From: Streptomyces sp. TLI_105
GTDB lineage: Bacteria; Actinomycetota; Actinomycetes; Streptomycetales; Streptomycetaceae
DNA: 64,000 nt
Direction of reading: 5' to 3'
Assembly (NCBI RefSeq): GCF_900105415.1
Contig: NZ_FNSM01000001.1
Span: 8,068,001-8,132,000 of the forward strand
Shown here one piece after another: positions 48,087 to 56,762 of this stretch (the first letter of the stretch is position 1; each line of letters starts with the position of its first letter). Under the pieces are notes generated by a model, which saw only the letters and a program-made list of their open reading frames with translations, was not told the origin of the DNA and did no database searches. A program made the position numbers and the translations under genes.

Positions 48087-48708
48087 GTCACTGAAAGAGC
48101 ATGAGGACGGGCTGCGCGACCGGCTCGTCCGGGTCGGCGTCGACCTGGTGAACGCCGAGGGCGCCCAGGCCCTCTCGCTCCGCGAGATCGCCCGCCGCGC
48201 CGGCGTCTCCCACGGAGCCCCGCGACGGTACTTCCCCACCCACCTGGAGCTGCTCTCCGCCATCGCCCGCCGAGGCTTCGCCGAACTGGCCGCCCGCGTC
48301 GCCGAGGAGGACCCCGAAGAGGCCGCGGCCCGCGAACGGATCGGAGTGCTCGCCCGCGTCTACCTCGACTACGCCGACACCCGGCGCGGCATGTACGAGC
48401 TGATGTTCCGGCACGACCTCCTCGAGAGCGGACGGCTCGGGCTGCGCGAGACCAGCCTGCCGCTCTTCGCCCACCTCACCGGGCTCGTCGCCCGCGTCCG
48501 CCCGACGGCCGACCCCGTCCTCCTCGCCGGCGTCCTCTGGGCCAACCTGCACGGCCTCGCCCAGCTCTGGCACTGGGGCAGCCTCCGCCTCGCCACCGGC
48601 GGAGACGACCCGGGCCCCCTGCTGGCCGCCGCGCTCGACGCCCACCTCGGCCCCGTGGAGCCCGCCGCGCTCGACGCCCACCTCGGCCCCGTGGAGCCCG
48701 CCCCGTGA
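48085..48708 (+). CDS. TetR-family regulator of the MFS efflux operon
   Basis: 207 residues from ATG 48085. HTH LVNAEGAQALSLREIARRAGVSHGAPRRYFP (about 22-52), then a ligand-binding domain. The C-terminus ends in a 36-bp perfect tandem repeat coding for a duplicated ALDAHLGPVEPA unit. Its stop overlaps the MFS start (GTGA), so the regulator and pump are translated together. It likely represses both and responds to the pump substrate. Confidence 0.92.
   Translation: MSLKEHEDGLRDRLVRVGVDLVNAEGAQALSLREIARRAGVSHGAPRRYFPTHLELLSAIARRGFAELAARVAEEDPEEAAARERIGVLARVYLDYADTRRGMYELMFRHDLLESGRLGLRETSLPLFAHLTGLVARVRPTADPVLLAGVLWANLHGLAQLWHWGSLRLATGGDDPGPLLAAALDAHLGPVEPAALDAHLGPVEPAP
48628..48699 (+). repeat. 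36-bp tandem duplication in the tetR 3' end
   Basis: 48628-48663 and 48664-48699 are identical in sequence and in frame, adding a second copy of a 12-residue unit at the protein C-terminus. Perfect identity marks a recent event. Confidence 0.85.
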
Positions 48709-50336
48709 ACCGCACCCTCGCCTGCAGCGTCGTCGGCGCCGCCGTCGTCGCCCTCGACGGCACGGTCCTGACCGTCGCCCAACCCGCCCTCCAGCGCGAC
48801 CTGGGCGCCGAGGTCGGCCAGGTGCAGTGGACCAGCACCGGCTACCTCGTCGCCGTCGCCGGCCTCCTCGTCCTCGCGGGCCGCCTCGGCGACCGGTACG
48901 GCCACCACCGGGTCTTCGCCGTCGGCGCCCTCGGCTTCGCCGCCGCCTCCACCGGAATCGCCCTGGCCCCCGGCATCGGCACCGTGATCGCGCTCCGCGT
49001 GCTCCAGGGCGTCTGCGGGGCGCTCCTCCAGCCCGCCACCCTCGGCATGCTGCGCACCGCCTTCCCGCCCGAACGGCTGGCGAACCCGATCGCCGTGCGC
49101 ACCGCCGCCATCGGCCTCGCCGCCGCGGCCGGCCCCCTCGTCGGCGGCGCGCTGGTCTCCTCGTACGGCTGGCGCGCGGTCTTCCTCCTCGGCGTCCCCC
49201 CGACCCTCGCCATCGGCCTGCTCGCCCTGACCGCACCGACCCACCGACAGCCGGTTTCCCCTGACGGCAGAGGGCCCGGCCCGCTCGGCGCCTCGCCCTC
49301 GCCGGGGCCTCGGCCGACGGGTTCCCCTGACGGCAGGGGACCGGGCCCGCTCGGCGCCTCGCCCTCGCCGGGGCCTCGGCCGACGGATTCCCCTGGCCGT
49401 CGGGCAACCGACTCCGCCGAGGCCGACCCGTTCGGCGCCCCGGCCTCGCCGGGCCCCCGGCCGACGGTTTCCCCCGACCGCCCGGCGTCCAGCCTCGCCG
49501 CGCTCGACCCGTTCGGTGCCCTTCTGCTCGCCGCCACGCTCGGGCTGCTCGTCCACGGTCTCGACGGGGCGTCCCGCCCCGGTGGCCTCGGTGCCGCCGT
49601 CCTCACCTGGGGCGCGGCCCTCGGCGCCGGAGTGGCCTTCGCGCGGCACGAACGGCGCGTCGCGGACCCGCTGCTGCCCCCGGCGCTGCTCCGGAGCGTG
49701 CCGGTCGTCGCGGGACTCGCCGTGCTCCTCGCGGCCTCCGCGGCCCTCTTCGGCGCGCTCTTCGTGGCGACGTACTTCCTCCAGGACGTCCAGGGGCTCG
49801 ACCCCCTCGACTGCGCGCTGCGCGTCCTGCCCCTCGCCGTCCTCATGGTCCTCGGCGCGCCGCTCTGCCCGCCGCTCCAGCGCCGCTTCGGCCCCCGGCG
49901 CACCGCCACCACCGGGGCCGCGCTGCTCACGCTCGGGGTCCTGCTGCTCTCCCGGCTCGACGCGACGGCCGGCGCGGCCCCCGTCGGCGTCGCCTCCGCG
50001 CTCCTCGGCGCCGGGTTCGTCACGCTCATGGTCACCGCGACCTCCGTCGTCGTGCACCGCGCCCCCGAGGCCCACGCCGGGGTCGCCGGCGGGCTCCAGC
50101 AGACCGCGATGAACGTCGGCCCGGCGCTCGGCGTCGCCATCGCGACCCTCCTCCTCGCCCTCGTCCCCGGCGGCGGCTTCGTGCCGGTCCGGGGCGCCGC
50201 CCTTCCGGCCCTGGCGGCGCTCGCCGCGCTCGCCGTCCCGGCCGCCCTGGCCCTGCCCGGCCGGGCCGACCGCCGGGGGACACGCCCGGACCCGACGGCA
50301 CCCCGGCCCGGCGGACGGCCCTGCGTACGATCATGA
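48705..50336 (+). CDS. DHA2-type MFS efflux transporter (QacA/EmrB family)
   Basis: 543 residues from GTG 48705, 14 membrane helices predicted. Motif A RLGDRYGHHRVF (about 62-73) and the antiporter motif in helix 5 (AAIGLAAAAGPLVGGAL) are present. The central loop between helices 6 and 7 (about 180-260) is expanded by two 22-residue repeats (S-P-D-G-R-G-P-G-P-L-G-A-S-P-S-P-G-P-R-P) plus related half-copies. It should export drugs or dyes with proton exchange. Expression is tied to the upstream TetR. Confidence 0.92.
   Translation: MNRTLACSVVGAAVVALDGTVLTVAQPALQRDLGAEVGQVQWTSTGYLVAVAGLLVLAGRLGDRYGHHRVFAVGALGFAAASTGIALAPGIGTVIALRVLQGVCGALLQPATLGMLRTAFPPERLANPIAVRTAAIGLAAAAGPLVGGALVSSYGWRAVFLLGVPPTLAIGLLALTAPTHRQPVSPDGRGPGPLGASPSPGPRPTGSPDGRGPGPLGASPSPGPRPTDSPGRRATDSAEADPFGAPASPGPRPTVSPDRPASSLAALDPFGALLLAATLGLLVHGLDGASRPGGLGAAVLTWGAALGAGVAFARHERRVADPLLPPALLRSVPVVAGLAVLLAASAALFGALFVATYFLQDVQGLDPLDCALRVLPLAVLMVLGAPLCPPLQRRFGPRRTATTGAALLTLGVLLLSRLDATAGAAPVGVASALLGAGFVTLMVTATSVVVHRAPEAHAGVAGGLQQTAMNVGPALGVAIATLLLALVPGGGFVPVRGAALPALAALAALAVPAALALPGRADRRGTRPDPTAPRPGGRPCVRS
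49256..49387 (+). repeat. 66-bp tandem repeat in the MFS loop
   Basis: 49256-49321 and 49322-49387 are nearly identical 66-bp units, coding two 22-residue Pro/Gly/Ser-rich copies in the cytoplasmic loop. Shortened copies follow to about 49470. Confidence 0.85.
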
Positions 50337-50337
50337 G

Positions 50338-51450
50338 ATGCCCGCAGCCGGTCACCGCCGTCCCCCCGGCACGGCGACGCGTACCCAGTTCAACCTCGGT
50401 CGCGCGCTGCCCTTCCTGGTCCTGGTCCTGACGGTCGCCGCCGACCTGCTCACCCCCGACCGGGAGCGTTTCGACCGGCTCCTCGTCGCCGCGCCCGCGC
50501 TCGCCGCCGTCACCTGGAGCGTGCGCGGGACCGTCGGCATCGGGCTGTTGGCCATGGTCGTCCGTGTGCTCCTCGACCCGACCCGGGAGGTGACGACCGC
50601 CACCGAGCTCATCGCCAGCGAGACGGTGCTCGCGGCGGCGACCGCCGCCGCGGCCTGGGTCAGCCAGGTCAGGGCCCGATACGAGCGGGACCTGCGCGAG
50701 GTCACCGCCGTCGCCGAGGTCGTCCAGCGGGTCGTCCTGCGCCCGCTGCCCGAGCGCCTCGGCCGCTTCGACCTGCACCTGCTGTACGTCGCGGCCGCGG
50801 CCAAGGCGAGGATCGGCGGAGACTTCTACGAGGCCGTCAGGATCCCCGGCGCGGTGCGCGTCATGCTCGGCGACGTCCAGGGGAAGGGGCTCGGCGCCGT
50901 CGAGACCGCCTCCGTCCTGCTCGGCTCCTTCCGCGCCGCCGTCAACGAGGCCCGCGACCTCGCGGATCTCGCGGACCGGCTCGACGAGGGCCTCGCCCGC
51001 TACGGCGCCTGGGACCCGGACTCCGACGCCGCCGAACGCTTCGCCACCGTCGTCCTGGTGGAGCTCCCCGACGGCCGCGACGTGGCGCGGCTCCTCAGCT
51101 GCGGCCACCCCGCCCCGCTGCTCCAGCGGGCGACCGGCGTCGAGCCCGTGCACTTCGCCGACCCCTCGCTGCCCGTCAACCTCGCCGGTCTCGCCGACAG
51201 CCACCACCGGATCGAGGAGGTCCCCTTCGGGCCGGGGGACCGGCTGCTCCTCTACACCGACGGCGTCAGCGAGACCCGCGACCGGGCCGGCACCTTCTAC
51301 CCGCTGGAGCTGCGCCTGCGGGGCTGGGCCCGGGAGCCGGCCGCGGAGCTGCCCGCGCTGCTCCACCGGGACCTCGCCGCCTACGGGGCGGACGGCCTCG
51401 ACGACGACGTGGCCGCCGTCCTCGTGGTCCGCCCGCCCGCAGTCCCCTGA
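50338..51450 (+). CDS. PP2C-type phosphatase (SpoIIE domain) with N-terminal membrane region
   Basis: 370 residues. Three or four membrane helices (about 25-110, for example LPFLVLVLTVAADLL and LLAMVVRVLL) are followed by a SpoIIE/RsbU-type phosphatase domain: RIGGDFYEAV (about 158), VMLGDVQGKGLGAVETASVL (metal-binding Asp/Gly, about 180), LLYTDGVSETRD (about 305) and DDDVAAVLVVR. It removes phosphate from anti-sigma antagonist proteins, so it may regulate a sigma factor at the membrane. Starts 1 bp after the MFS stop but is probably a separate function. Confidence 0.92.
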   Translation: MPAAGHRRPPGTATRTQFNLGRALPFLVLVLTVAADLLTPDRERFDRLLVAAPALAAVTWSVRGTVGIGLLAMVVRVLLDPTREVTTATELIASETVLAAATAAAAWVSQVRARYERDLREVTAVAEVVQRVVLRPLPERLGRFDLHLLYVAAAAKARIGGDFYEAVRIPGAVRVMLGDVQGKGLGAVETASVLLGSFRAAVNEARDLADLADRLDEGLARYGAWDPDSDAAERFATVVLVELPDGRDVARLLSCGHPAPLLQRATGVEPVHFADPSLPVNLAGLADSHHRIEEVPFGPGDRLLLYTDGVSETRDRAGTFYPLELRLRGWAREPAAELPALLHRDLAAYGADGLDDDVAAVLVVRPPAVP

Positions 51451-51464
51451 CGGGGCCGCGCCGC

Positions 51465-52328
51465 TCAGTCGCGCGCCGGCACCGGCCGGAACGTGCCTCC
51501 GTACATGGGCAGCTCGATCCGGTCGCCGTAACGGGCGAGCTGGGCCCAGGGCCGGTTGATGCCGGCGGAGCCGTACGTACGGACGCGGGTGACGGTGTCG
51601 AGGTCGAGGACGTCGACGAGGACCTCCTCGCCGGTCCCCGCCTGCTGCCGGACGGTCCCCTCCGGGTCGACGATGACGCTGGCGCCGACTCCGGCCGGGT
51701 CGGCGGCGTTGACGTTGACGACGTACACCTGGTTGGTCCAGGCGTTGGCCCGGGCGCAGACCAGTTCCATCTCGCGGTCGCGGGTGGTGGTCAGCGTCGG
51801 CTGGATGACGACCTCGGCGCCCAGCCAGGCCAGCTGGCGAGCGGTCTCCGGGAACGAACCGTCGTAGCAGATGGCGAGCCCCGCGCGGCCGATGCCGGGC
51901 AGGTCGAAGACGACGAACTCGCTGCCGGGCCGCGTCCGCTCGTACGGCTGCCAGGGGAAGACCTTGCGGTAGCGGGCGACGATCTCGCCCGAGGGGGAGA
52001 CGGCGAGGGCGGTGTTGTAGACGTGGTCGTCGTCGGCCCGCTCGTAGACGCTGCCCGGGACCAGCCAGAGGCCGGTCTCGCGGGCCAGGGCGCGGAGCCG
52101 GTCCGTCAGCGGCCCGGGGACCGGTACGGCGGCCTCCCGCATCCACTCCGCGCGGGACCGGAGCAGCGGTGCCTCCGCGGAGAGCAGCAGCTCCGGGACG
52201 ACGACGAGCTGGACGTGCGGGAAGGTGTCGCGTACCGCGCGGACCTGGTCGGCGAACCGTTCCCAACTGGCCTTCGGGTCGTGGGCGACGGGCGTGGTCT
52301 GGAGGGCGGCGAGGGCGAGGGTGCGCAT
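51465..52328 (-). CDS. Carbon-nitrogen hydrolase (nitrilase superfamily)
   Basis: 287 residues. The Glu-Lys-Cys triad is visible: VVPELLLSAEAPL (Glu about 47), RYRKVFPWQPYERTR (Lys about 121) and AICYDGSFPETARQLAW (Cys about 153). It hydrolyses an amide or nitrile bond in the cytosol. The gene follows the APC permease on the same strand with a 5-bp gap, suggesting use of an imported amine or amide. The group resembles N-carbamoylputrescine amidases and aliphatic amidases, but the exact substrate is unknown. Confidence 0.92.
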   Translation of the reverse strand: MRTLALAALQTTPVAHDPKASWERFADQVRAVRDTFPHVQLVVVPELLLSAEAPLLRSRAEWMREAAVPVPGPLTDRLRALARETGLWLVPGSVYERADDDHVYNTALAVSPSGEIVARYRKVFPWQPYERTRPGSEFVVFDLPGIGRAGLAICYDGSFPETARQLAWLGAEVVIQPTLTTTRDREMELVCARANAWTNQVYVVNVNAADPAGVGASVIVDPEGTVRQQAGTGEEVLVDVLDLDTVTRVRTYGSAGINRPWAQLARYGDRIELPMYGGTFRPVPARD

Positions 52329-52333
52329 GGGTG

Positions 52334-53827
52334 TCAGTTCTCCGTGACGGACAGGGCGGTGACGGCCGTGCGGCCGTCCTGGAAGAAACGGCGGTGGCGG
52401 ATGCGGACGAGCAGCATCACGACGACGCCGAGGACGATCGAGCCGACGCCGAGGAGGAAGACCCCGCCGACTCCGCCGACCGACGTGGACCCGTAGCCGG
52501 GGTCGGCCATGTCGTAGGCGCTGCGGACGAAAGCCGCCAGCATCATCAGGCCGCCGGTCGCCGGCAGGACGCCCTTGACCAGCAGGTCGCGCGGGGAGTC
52601 CCGCAGCTGCCGGCGGAAGTACCAGGCGCAGGCGAAGCCGGTGACGCCGTAGTAGAAGGCGATGAGGAGGCCGATCGACAGGATGGCGTCGCCGAGGAAG
52701 TCGGCGGAGACCAGGGTGAGCAGGACCAGGGCGACGGCCGCCACGGCTCCGCAGAACACGGTCCCGAAGGCGGGGGTGCGGAAGCGCGGGTGCATGCGGC
52801 CGAAGGCGGCGGGCAGGGCGCCGTGCGCGCTCATCGAGAGCGTGCTCCGGGGGGTGGAGCCCGCGCAGGTCAGCAGGGCGCCGACGGCCGAGACGGCGAT
52901 GGCGAGCGTGACGACCCGGCTCGCGGCGCCGCCGAGCACGGTGGGCGCGAGGTGGGTGAGGACGTCGGCCGCGTTCTCCTCGTCGCCGAGTCCGAGCCCG
53001 CCGGTGCCGGTCCCGGCGAAGGAGATCGCGGCGAACGCGGTGAAGAGATAGGTGACGAGCAGGACCAGGGTGGAGACGATCGCGGCCCTGCCGGGCGTGC
53101 GGCCGCTGTCGACGGTCTCCTCGTTGAAGGTGATCAGGGCGTCCCAGCCCCAGTAGACGAACAGGCAGAGGAGGACCGCCTCGGCGAAGGCGCCGAAGTC
53201 GTCGAAGGCGAAGGGGTCGACCCAGCTCGGGGAGGGGGTGGCGGCGCCGTCCCGGGCGAAGGCCGCGACGCCGAAGGCGAGCAGCGCGAGGAGCTGGAGG
53301 CCGAGCATCGCGTACTGCACGTGGGCGGCGAGCCGGATGCCCCGGTAGGCGACGACGACGACCAGGGCGAGCAGGAGGACGGCGACGGCGGTCACGGCGA
53401 AGGTGCTGCCGGCCGCCGCGTCGAGCCCGAGGAAGGCGAGCAGCGCGGAGGCTCCGACCTGGGCGAGCGCGGTCATCGCGAGGACGGTCGCGACCAGGAC
53501 CGTCCAGCCGCCCGCCACCCAGCCGACGGCCGGGCCGAACGCCCGCGTGTTCCACACGAAGGTCGTGCCGCAGTCCGGCATGCGCCGGTTCAGCTCCCGG
53601 AAGGCGAAGGCCGTGAGGAGGATCGGCACGAAGCCGAGGAGCAGGGCGGCCGGGGCCCGGTCGCCGACCACGAGGGTCACCAGGCCCAGGGTGATCGCGA
53701 TGCTGTAGGCGGGGGCCACGGAGGCGAGCCCGAGGGCCGTCGTGGCGAGGAGACCGACGGAGTCGCCTCGCAGCCCCTTCCCTGGGGGTGGTGTCGAAGG
53801 GGGTGGCGTGTCGGATGCGCGGGTCAT
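52334..53827 (-). CDS. APC family amino acid/polyamine permease
   Basis: 497 residues with 12 membrane helices. PAYSIAITLGLVTLV in helix 1 and WNTRAFGPAVGWVAGGW in helix 3 region fit the APC superfamily, as does FNEETVDSGRTPGRAAIVSTL. It imports an amino acid or amine by proton symport. It forms an operon with the nitrilase gene; its promoter faces a TetR gene. Confidence 0.92.
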   Translation of the reverse strand: MTRASDTPPPSTPPPGKGLRGDSVGLLATTALGLASVAPAYSIAITLGLVTLVVGDRAPAALLLGFVPILLTAFAFRELNRRMPDCGTTFVWNTRAFGPAVGWVAGGWTVLVATVLAMTALAQVGASALLAFLGLDAAAGSTFAVTAVAVLLLALVVVVAYRGIRLAAHVQYAMLGLQLLALLAFGVAAFARDGAATPSPSWVDPFAFDDFGAFAEAVLLCLFVYWGWDALITFNEETVDSGRTPGRAAIVSTLVLLVTYLFTAFAAISFAGTGTGGLGLGDEENAADVLTHLAPTVLGGAASRVVTLAIAVSAVGALLTCAGSTPRSTLSMSAHGALPAAFGRMHPRFRTPAFGTVFCGAVAAVALVLLTLVSADFLGDAILSIGLLIAFYYGVTGFACAWYFRRQLRDSPRDLLVKGVLPATGGLMMLAAFVRSAYDMADPGYGSTSVGGVGGVFLLGVGSIVLGVVVMLLVRIRHRRFFQDGRTAVTALSVTEN

Positions 53828-53865
53828 GAGGGCCTCCCGGTGAGGGGCGTACGGACGCCCTGTTT

Positions 53866-53906
53866 CGTTAAACGGAGATTTAATGAATCGCGCGTGGTGC
53901 GGTCAA
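53866..53906 (-). promoter_or_regulatory. APC permease promoter with overlapping operator
   Basis: TTGACC (53906-53901) and TTAAAT (53883-53878) with a 17-bp spacer form a good promoter on the minus strand. A small palindrome CGTTAAACG (53866-53874) lies just downstream of the -10 box, where a repressor would block. The divergent TetR is the likely binder. Confidence 0.6.
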
Positions 53907-53964
53907 GGACTGGGGCTGTATCTTTTGGTTCCGATTTAGTTCACGAGACGGTGGAGGGGTCCCG

Positions 53965-54567
53965 GTGGCGCGGAACAAGGACCAGGAGGCCCGGCGCGCC
54001 CAGCTGGGCGAGGCCGCGGCACGGGCCCTGCTCAACCGCGGGCTCGAAGGGCTCCGGCTGAGGGACGTCGCCGAGGAGGCCGGGGTCACGCCGGCGGCGG
54101 TCCTGTACTACTACGAGGACCTCGACGCCCTGATGTACGAGACCTTCCGGCAGGCCATGGAACGCTTCTGCCGGGAGCGCGAGGCGGCGGCCGAACGGCA
54201 CGCCGACGCCCGGGAGCGGCTCACCACCTGTATCGCGTCCGGAGTGGCGTCGGGCCCCCAGGACCGGCTGCCCCGACTGCTGTTCGAGTACTGGCCCCGC
54301 ACGCTCCGCGACCCGAAGGCCGCTGCCCTCGACAGCGTCCTGACGGAGCGCCAGATCGGCGTCTACCAGGGGATCCTGGTCCTCGGCGAGGCCCAGGGCC
54401 ACTTCACCCTGACGGACCCGGCCCGCCTCGTCGCCGCCAACTTCGTGGCGATGGAGGACGGCTACCAGATGGACGTGCTCGCCGGCCGCCGCTCACCCCG
54501 CGAGGTGATCACCGCCCTGCACTCCTATGCCCGCGCGGCGACCGGATACCTGCCGGACGCGCCTTAG
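53965..54567 (+). CDS. TetR-family regulator (BetI-like)
   Basis: 200 residues from GTG 53965, after GGAGGGG. HTH AAARALLNRGLEGLRLRDVAEEAGVTPAAVLYYY (about 17-50); C-terminal domain FEYWPRTLRDPKAAALDSVLTERQIGVYQG resembles the BetI/AcrR group. Divergent from the APC permease/nitrilase operon, which it probably represses until an amine or choline-like ligand is present. A 7-bp hairpin (GGGCCTG/CAGGCCC) starts at its stop codon. Confidence 0.9.
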   Translation: MARNKDQEARRAQLGEAAARALLNRGLEGLRLRDVAEEAGVTPAAVLYYYEDLDALMYETFRQAMERFCREREAAAERHADARERLTTCIASGVASGPQDRLPRLLFEYWPRTLRDPKAAALDSVLTERQIGVYQGILVLGEAQGHFTLTDPARLVAANFVAMEDGYQMDVLAGRRSPREVITALHSYARAATGYLPDAP

Positions 54568-54585
54568 GGCCTGTCCGGCAGGCCC
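54567..54585 (+). terminator. Hairpin at the TetR stop codon
   Basis: GGGCCTG (54567-54573) pairs with CAGGCCC (54579-54585), beginning on the last base of the TetR stop codon. Short and without a T-run; probably the gene's terminator. Confidence 0.5.
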
Positions 54586-54806
54586 TGGTCCGCCGGAGAG
54601 ACCCCGAGGGTGCCCTGCCGATCAGGGCCGGCCGCCCCTGGGGCCCCGTGTCCTCCCAAACGTCGTGCCCGGGGCGGCTTGTGTCGTTGCCGCCCGGTTG
54701 AGCGTCCCGTGCGCCGTTCGTGCGCTCTGGTCGCTCCGTTCCCGGTACGTGAGGCTTGCGACCGTCCGCAGAGCGGACCGCCAGCAGCCCAGTCGAGAGG
54801 AAACGG

Positions 54807-56709
54807 GTGCCCGTGCCCCAGGACAGCCCCTTCGCCAACGGATCGTCCGAAGAGTTCCCCGGCTTCCCGGGCACCACGACGGTCCTCACCGCGGCCGAGG
54901 CCTCCCGCCTCACCGGTCGTGGCCCCTGGGCCGCCGACGGCACCGTCGACCCGGACGTCGTCCGCCTCGGCCGGACCCTGGCCACCGCCCTCCTGAACGG
55001 AAGCGGCGACGCCCCCCCGGGCCCTGCTCCCCGCCGCACTCGCCGCGCGCGTCGAGGAGGTACGGGGCCTCGCCCTGCCCGCGTACCACCGCATCGAGGC
55101 CACGGACGGCATCCGCCTCTCCGCCCTCAGCCTCCGGCAGTCGGCCCCCGGCCCCCACCCGCTCGTCGTCGTCCCGGCCGGCTGGACCCCCTACGGCTGG
55201 CCGCTGTTCCTCTGGTCCTACCTGGACCTCGCCCGCAGGGGCTACCACGTCCTCGCCTACACGCCCCGCGGCCTCGGCATCCCCGGACTGCCCTCCACCT
55301 CCGAAGGCTTCGTCGACGTCGCGGGGCCCCACGGCTGGGCCGACGGCTCCGCCGTCATCGACTTCGCGATCGAGTACCTCGCCCCGAGCGCGATCGGCTT
55401 CCTCGGCGAGTCCTACGGCTCCGGCATCAGCCAGCTCGTCGCCGCCCACGACGACCGCGTCACCGCCGTCGTCGCCCTCAGCACCTGGGGGAACCTCGCC
55501 ACCAGCCTCTACGCCCACGGAACCCGCCACCTCGCGGCCGTGAAGGCCCTCCTCGCGCTCACCGGCGGCCCGGTGGAGACCAAGTTCGACAAGGCGAACC
55601 AGGAGATCCTGGCCGACTTCCTCGCCGACCGGAACCTCGACCGGATCGTCGAGTGGGGCCGGCTGCGCGCCCCCGAGTCGTACCTCCACCTCACCAACGA
55701 GAACGAGACCCCCACCTTCTTCTCGAACACCTGGCACGAGGGCCTCTTCGCCGTCAACCAGCTCCTGGAGACCTTCGACGGCCTCGAGGTCCCCAAGCGG
55801 CTCAACCTCTGGATCGGCGACCACGCCGCCCCCGAGGGCCCGGGACTCGTCGGCACGGAGCCCGGCAGGGCGAACCTCCCCCTGACCGAGGCGTACGCCT
55901 GGCTCGACCATCACCTCAAGGGCGAGCGCAACGGCGTCGAGGAGTGGGAACAGGTCTGCGGTCAGGTGATGTTCACGTACGTCACCGAACCCGTCCTCGA
56001 CCCCGGCACCGGCGAGCCCACCGGCGAGAACCGCATCGTCGAAGAGGCCTCCCGGGAGAGCCGCGCCGACTGGAGCCGGGTCACCACCGGCGTCGAGGTC
56101 TTCGGCCTCACCGGCGACGGCGCCGGCGGCACCGACGGCCGACTCCTCCCCGCGGGCGAGACGACGGCTCCCTCGGAGGTCATCGGCTGGCGCCGCGCGT
56201 TCCTCGCGGGCGTGGACACCGAGGCCACCGCCATGGACGGCCTCATGCGGACCGGTCAGGCGGAACGCGCCGGCAGCCCCAAGACCTACGACACCCGCAA
56301 GATCGACCGCCGGCACGCCGTCGTCTGGACCACCGCACCGCTCACCCCCCTGGCGGGCGACGGCGCGGCCGGCCGCCGCGTCCGGGGCGTCCCGCGGCTG
56401 CGCCTCACGGTCCGCTCCACGGCCGGCTCCGCCGGTCTCGTCGCCCATCTCTTCGACGTCGCCGAGGACGGCACGGCCCGGATCATCACCCACGAGCCGC
56501 TCAACGTGTACGGGCTGACGCCCGACCAGGACCGCACCGTGACCTGGCGGCTCCAGGCCGCCGCGTACGACATCGCCCCGGGACACCGTCTGATGCTGGT
56601 GGTCGACAGCAAGGACCCGCTGTACGGGGACGCCTCCGTGACCTGGACGCAGACCGTCCTCAGCTCCCCGGAGGAAGCACCGGCCTTCCTGGAATTGCCC
56701 CTGGGCTGA
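54807..56709 (+). pseudogene. CocE/NonD-type X-Pro dipeptidyl-peptidase-like hydrolase, frameshifted
   Basis: GTG 54807 has a good GAGAGG site and opens VPVPQDSPFANG ... LNGSGDAPP, but the protein then continues only in another frame as RALLPAALAARVEEV ... and ends at 56709. The shift lies in the C7 run at 55012-55018; with six C, one frame would give a ~634-residue CocE-type protein. The hydrolase motif GESYGSG (catalytic Ser) and a C-terminal X-Pro-peptidase-type domain (VAHLFDVAEDGTARII ... DIAPGHRLMLVVD) are intact in the second frame. It may be a sequencing slip or a broken gene. It should hydrolyse ester or peptide bonds of bulky substrates. Confidence 0.75.
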
Positions 56710-56725
56710 AGCCGCGTGCGCCGCC

Positions 56726-56753
56726 GCGGGTGCCCGGGTCCTCGGGCACCCGC
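56726..56753. terminator. Bidirectional terminator between convergent genes
   Basis: GCGGGTGCCCG (56726-56736) pairs perfectly with CGGGCACCCGC (56743-56753) across a 6-base loop. It lies between the convergent CocE-type and LLM genes and can end both transcripts. Confidence 0.75.
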
Positions 56754-56762
56754 AACGAGAGG

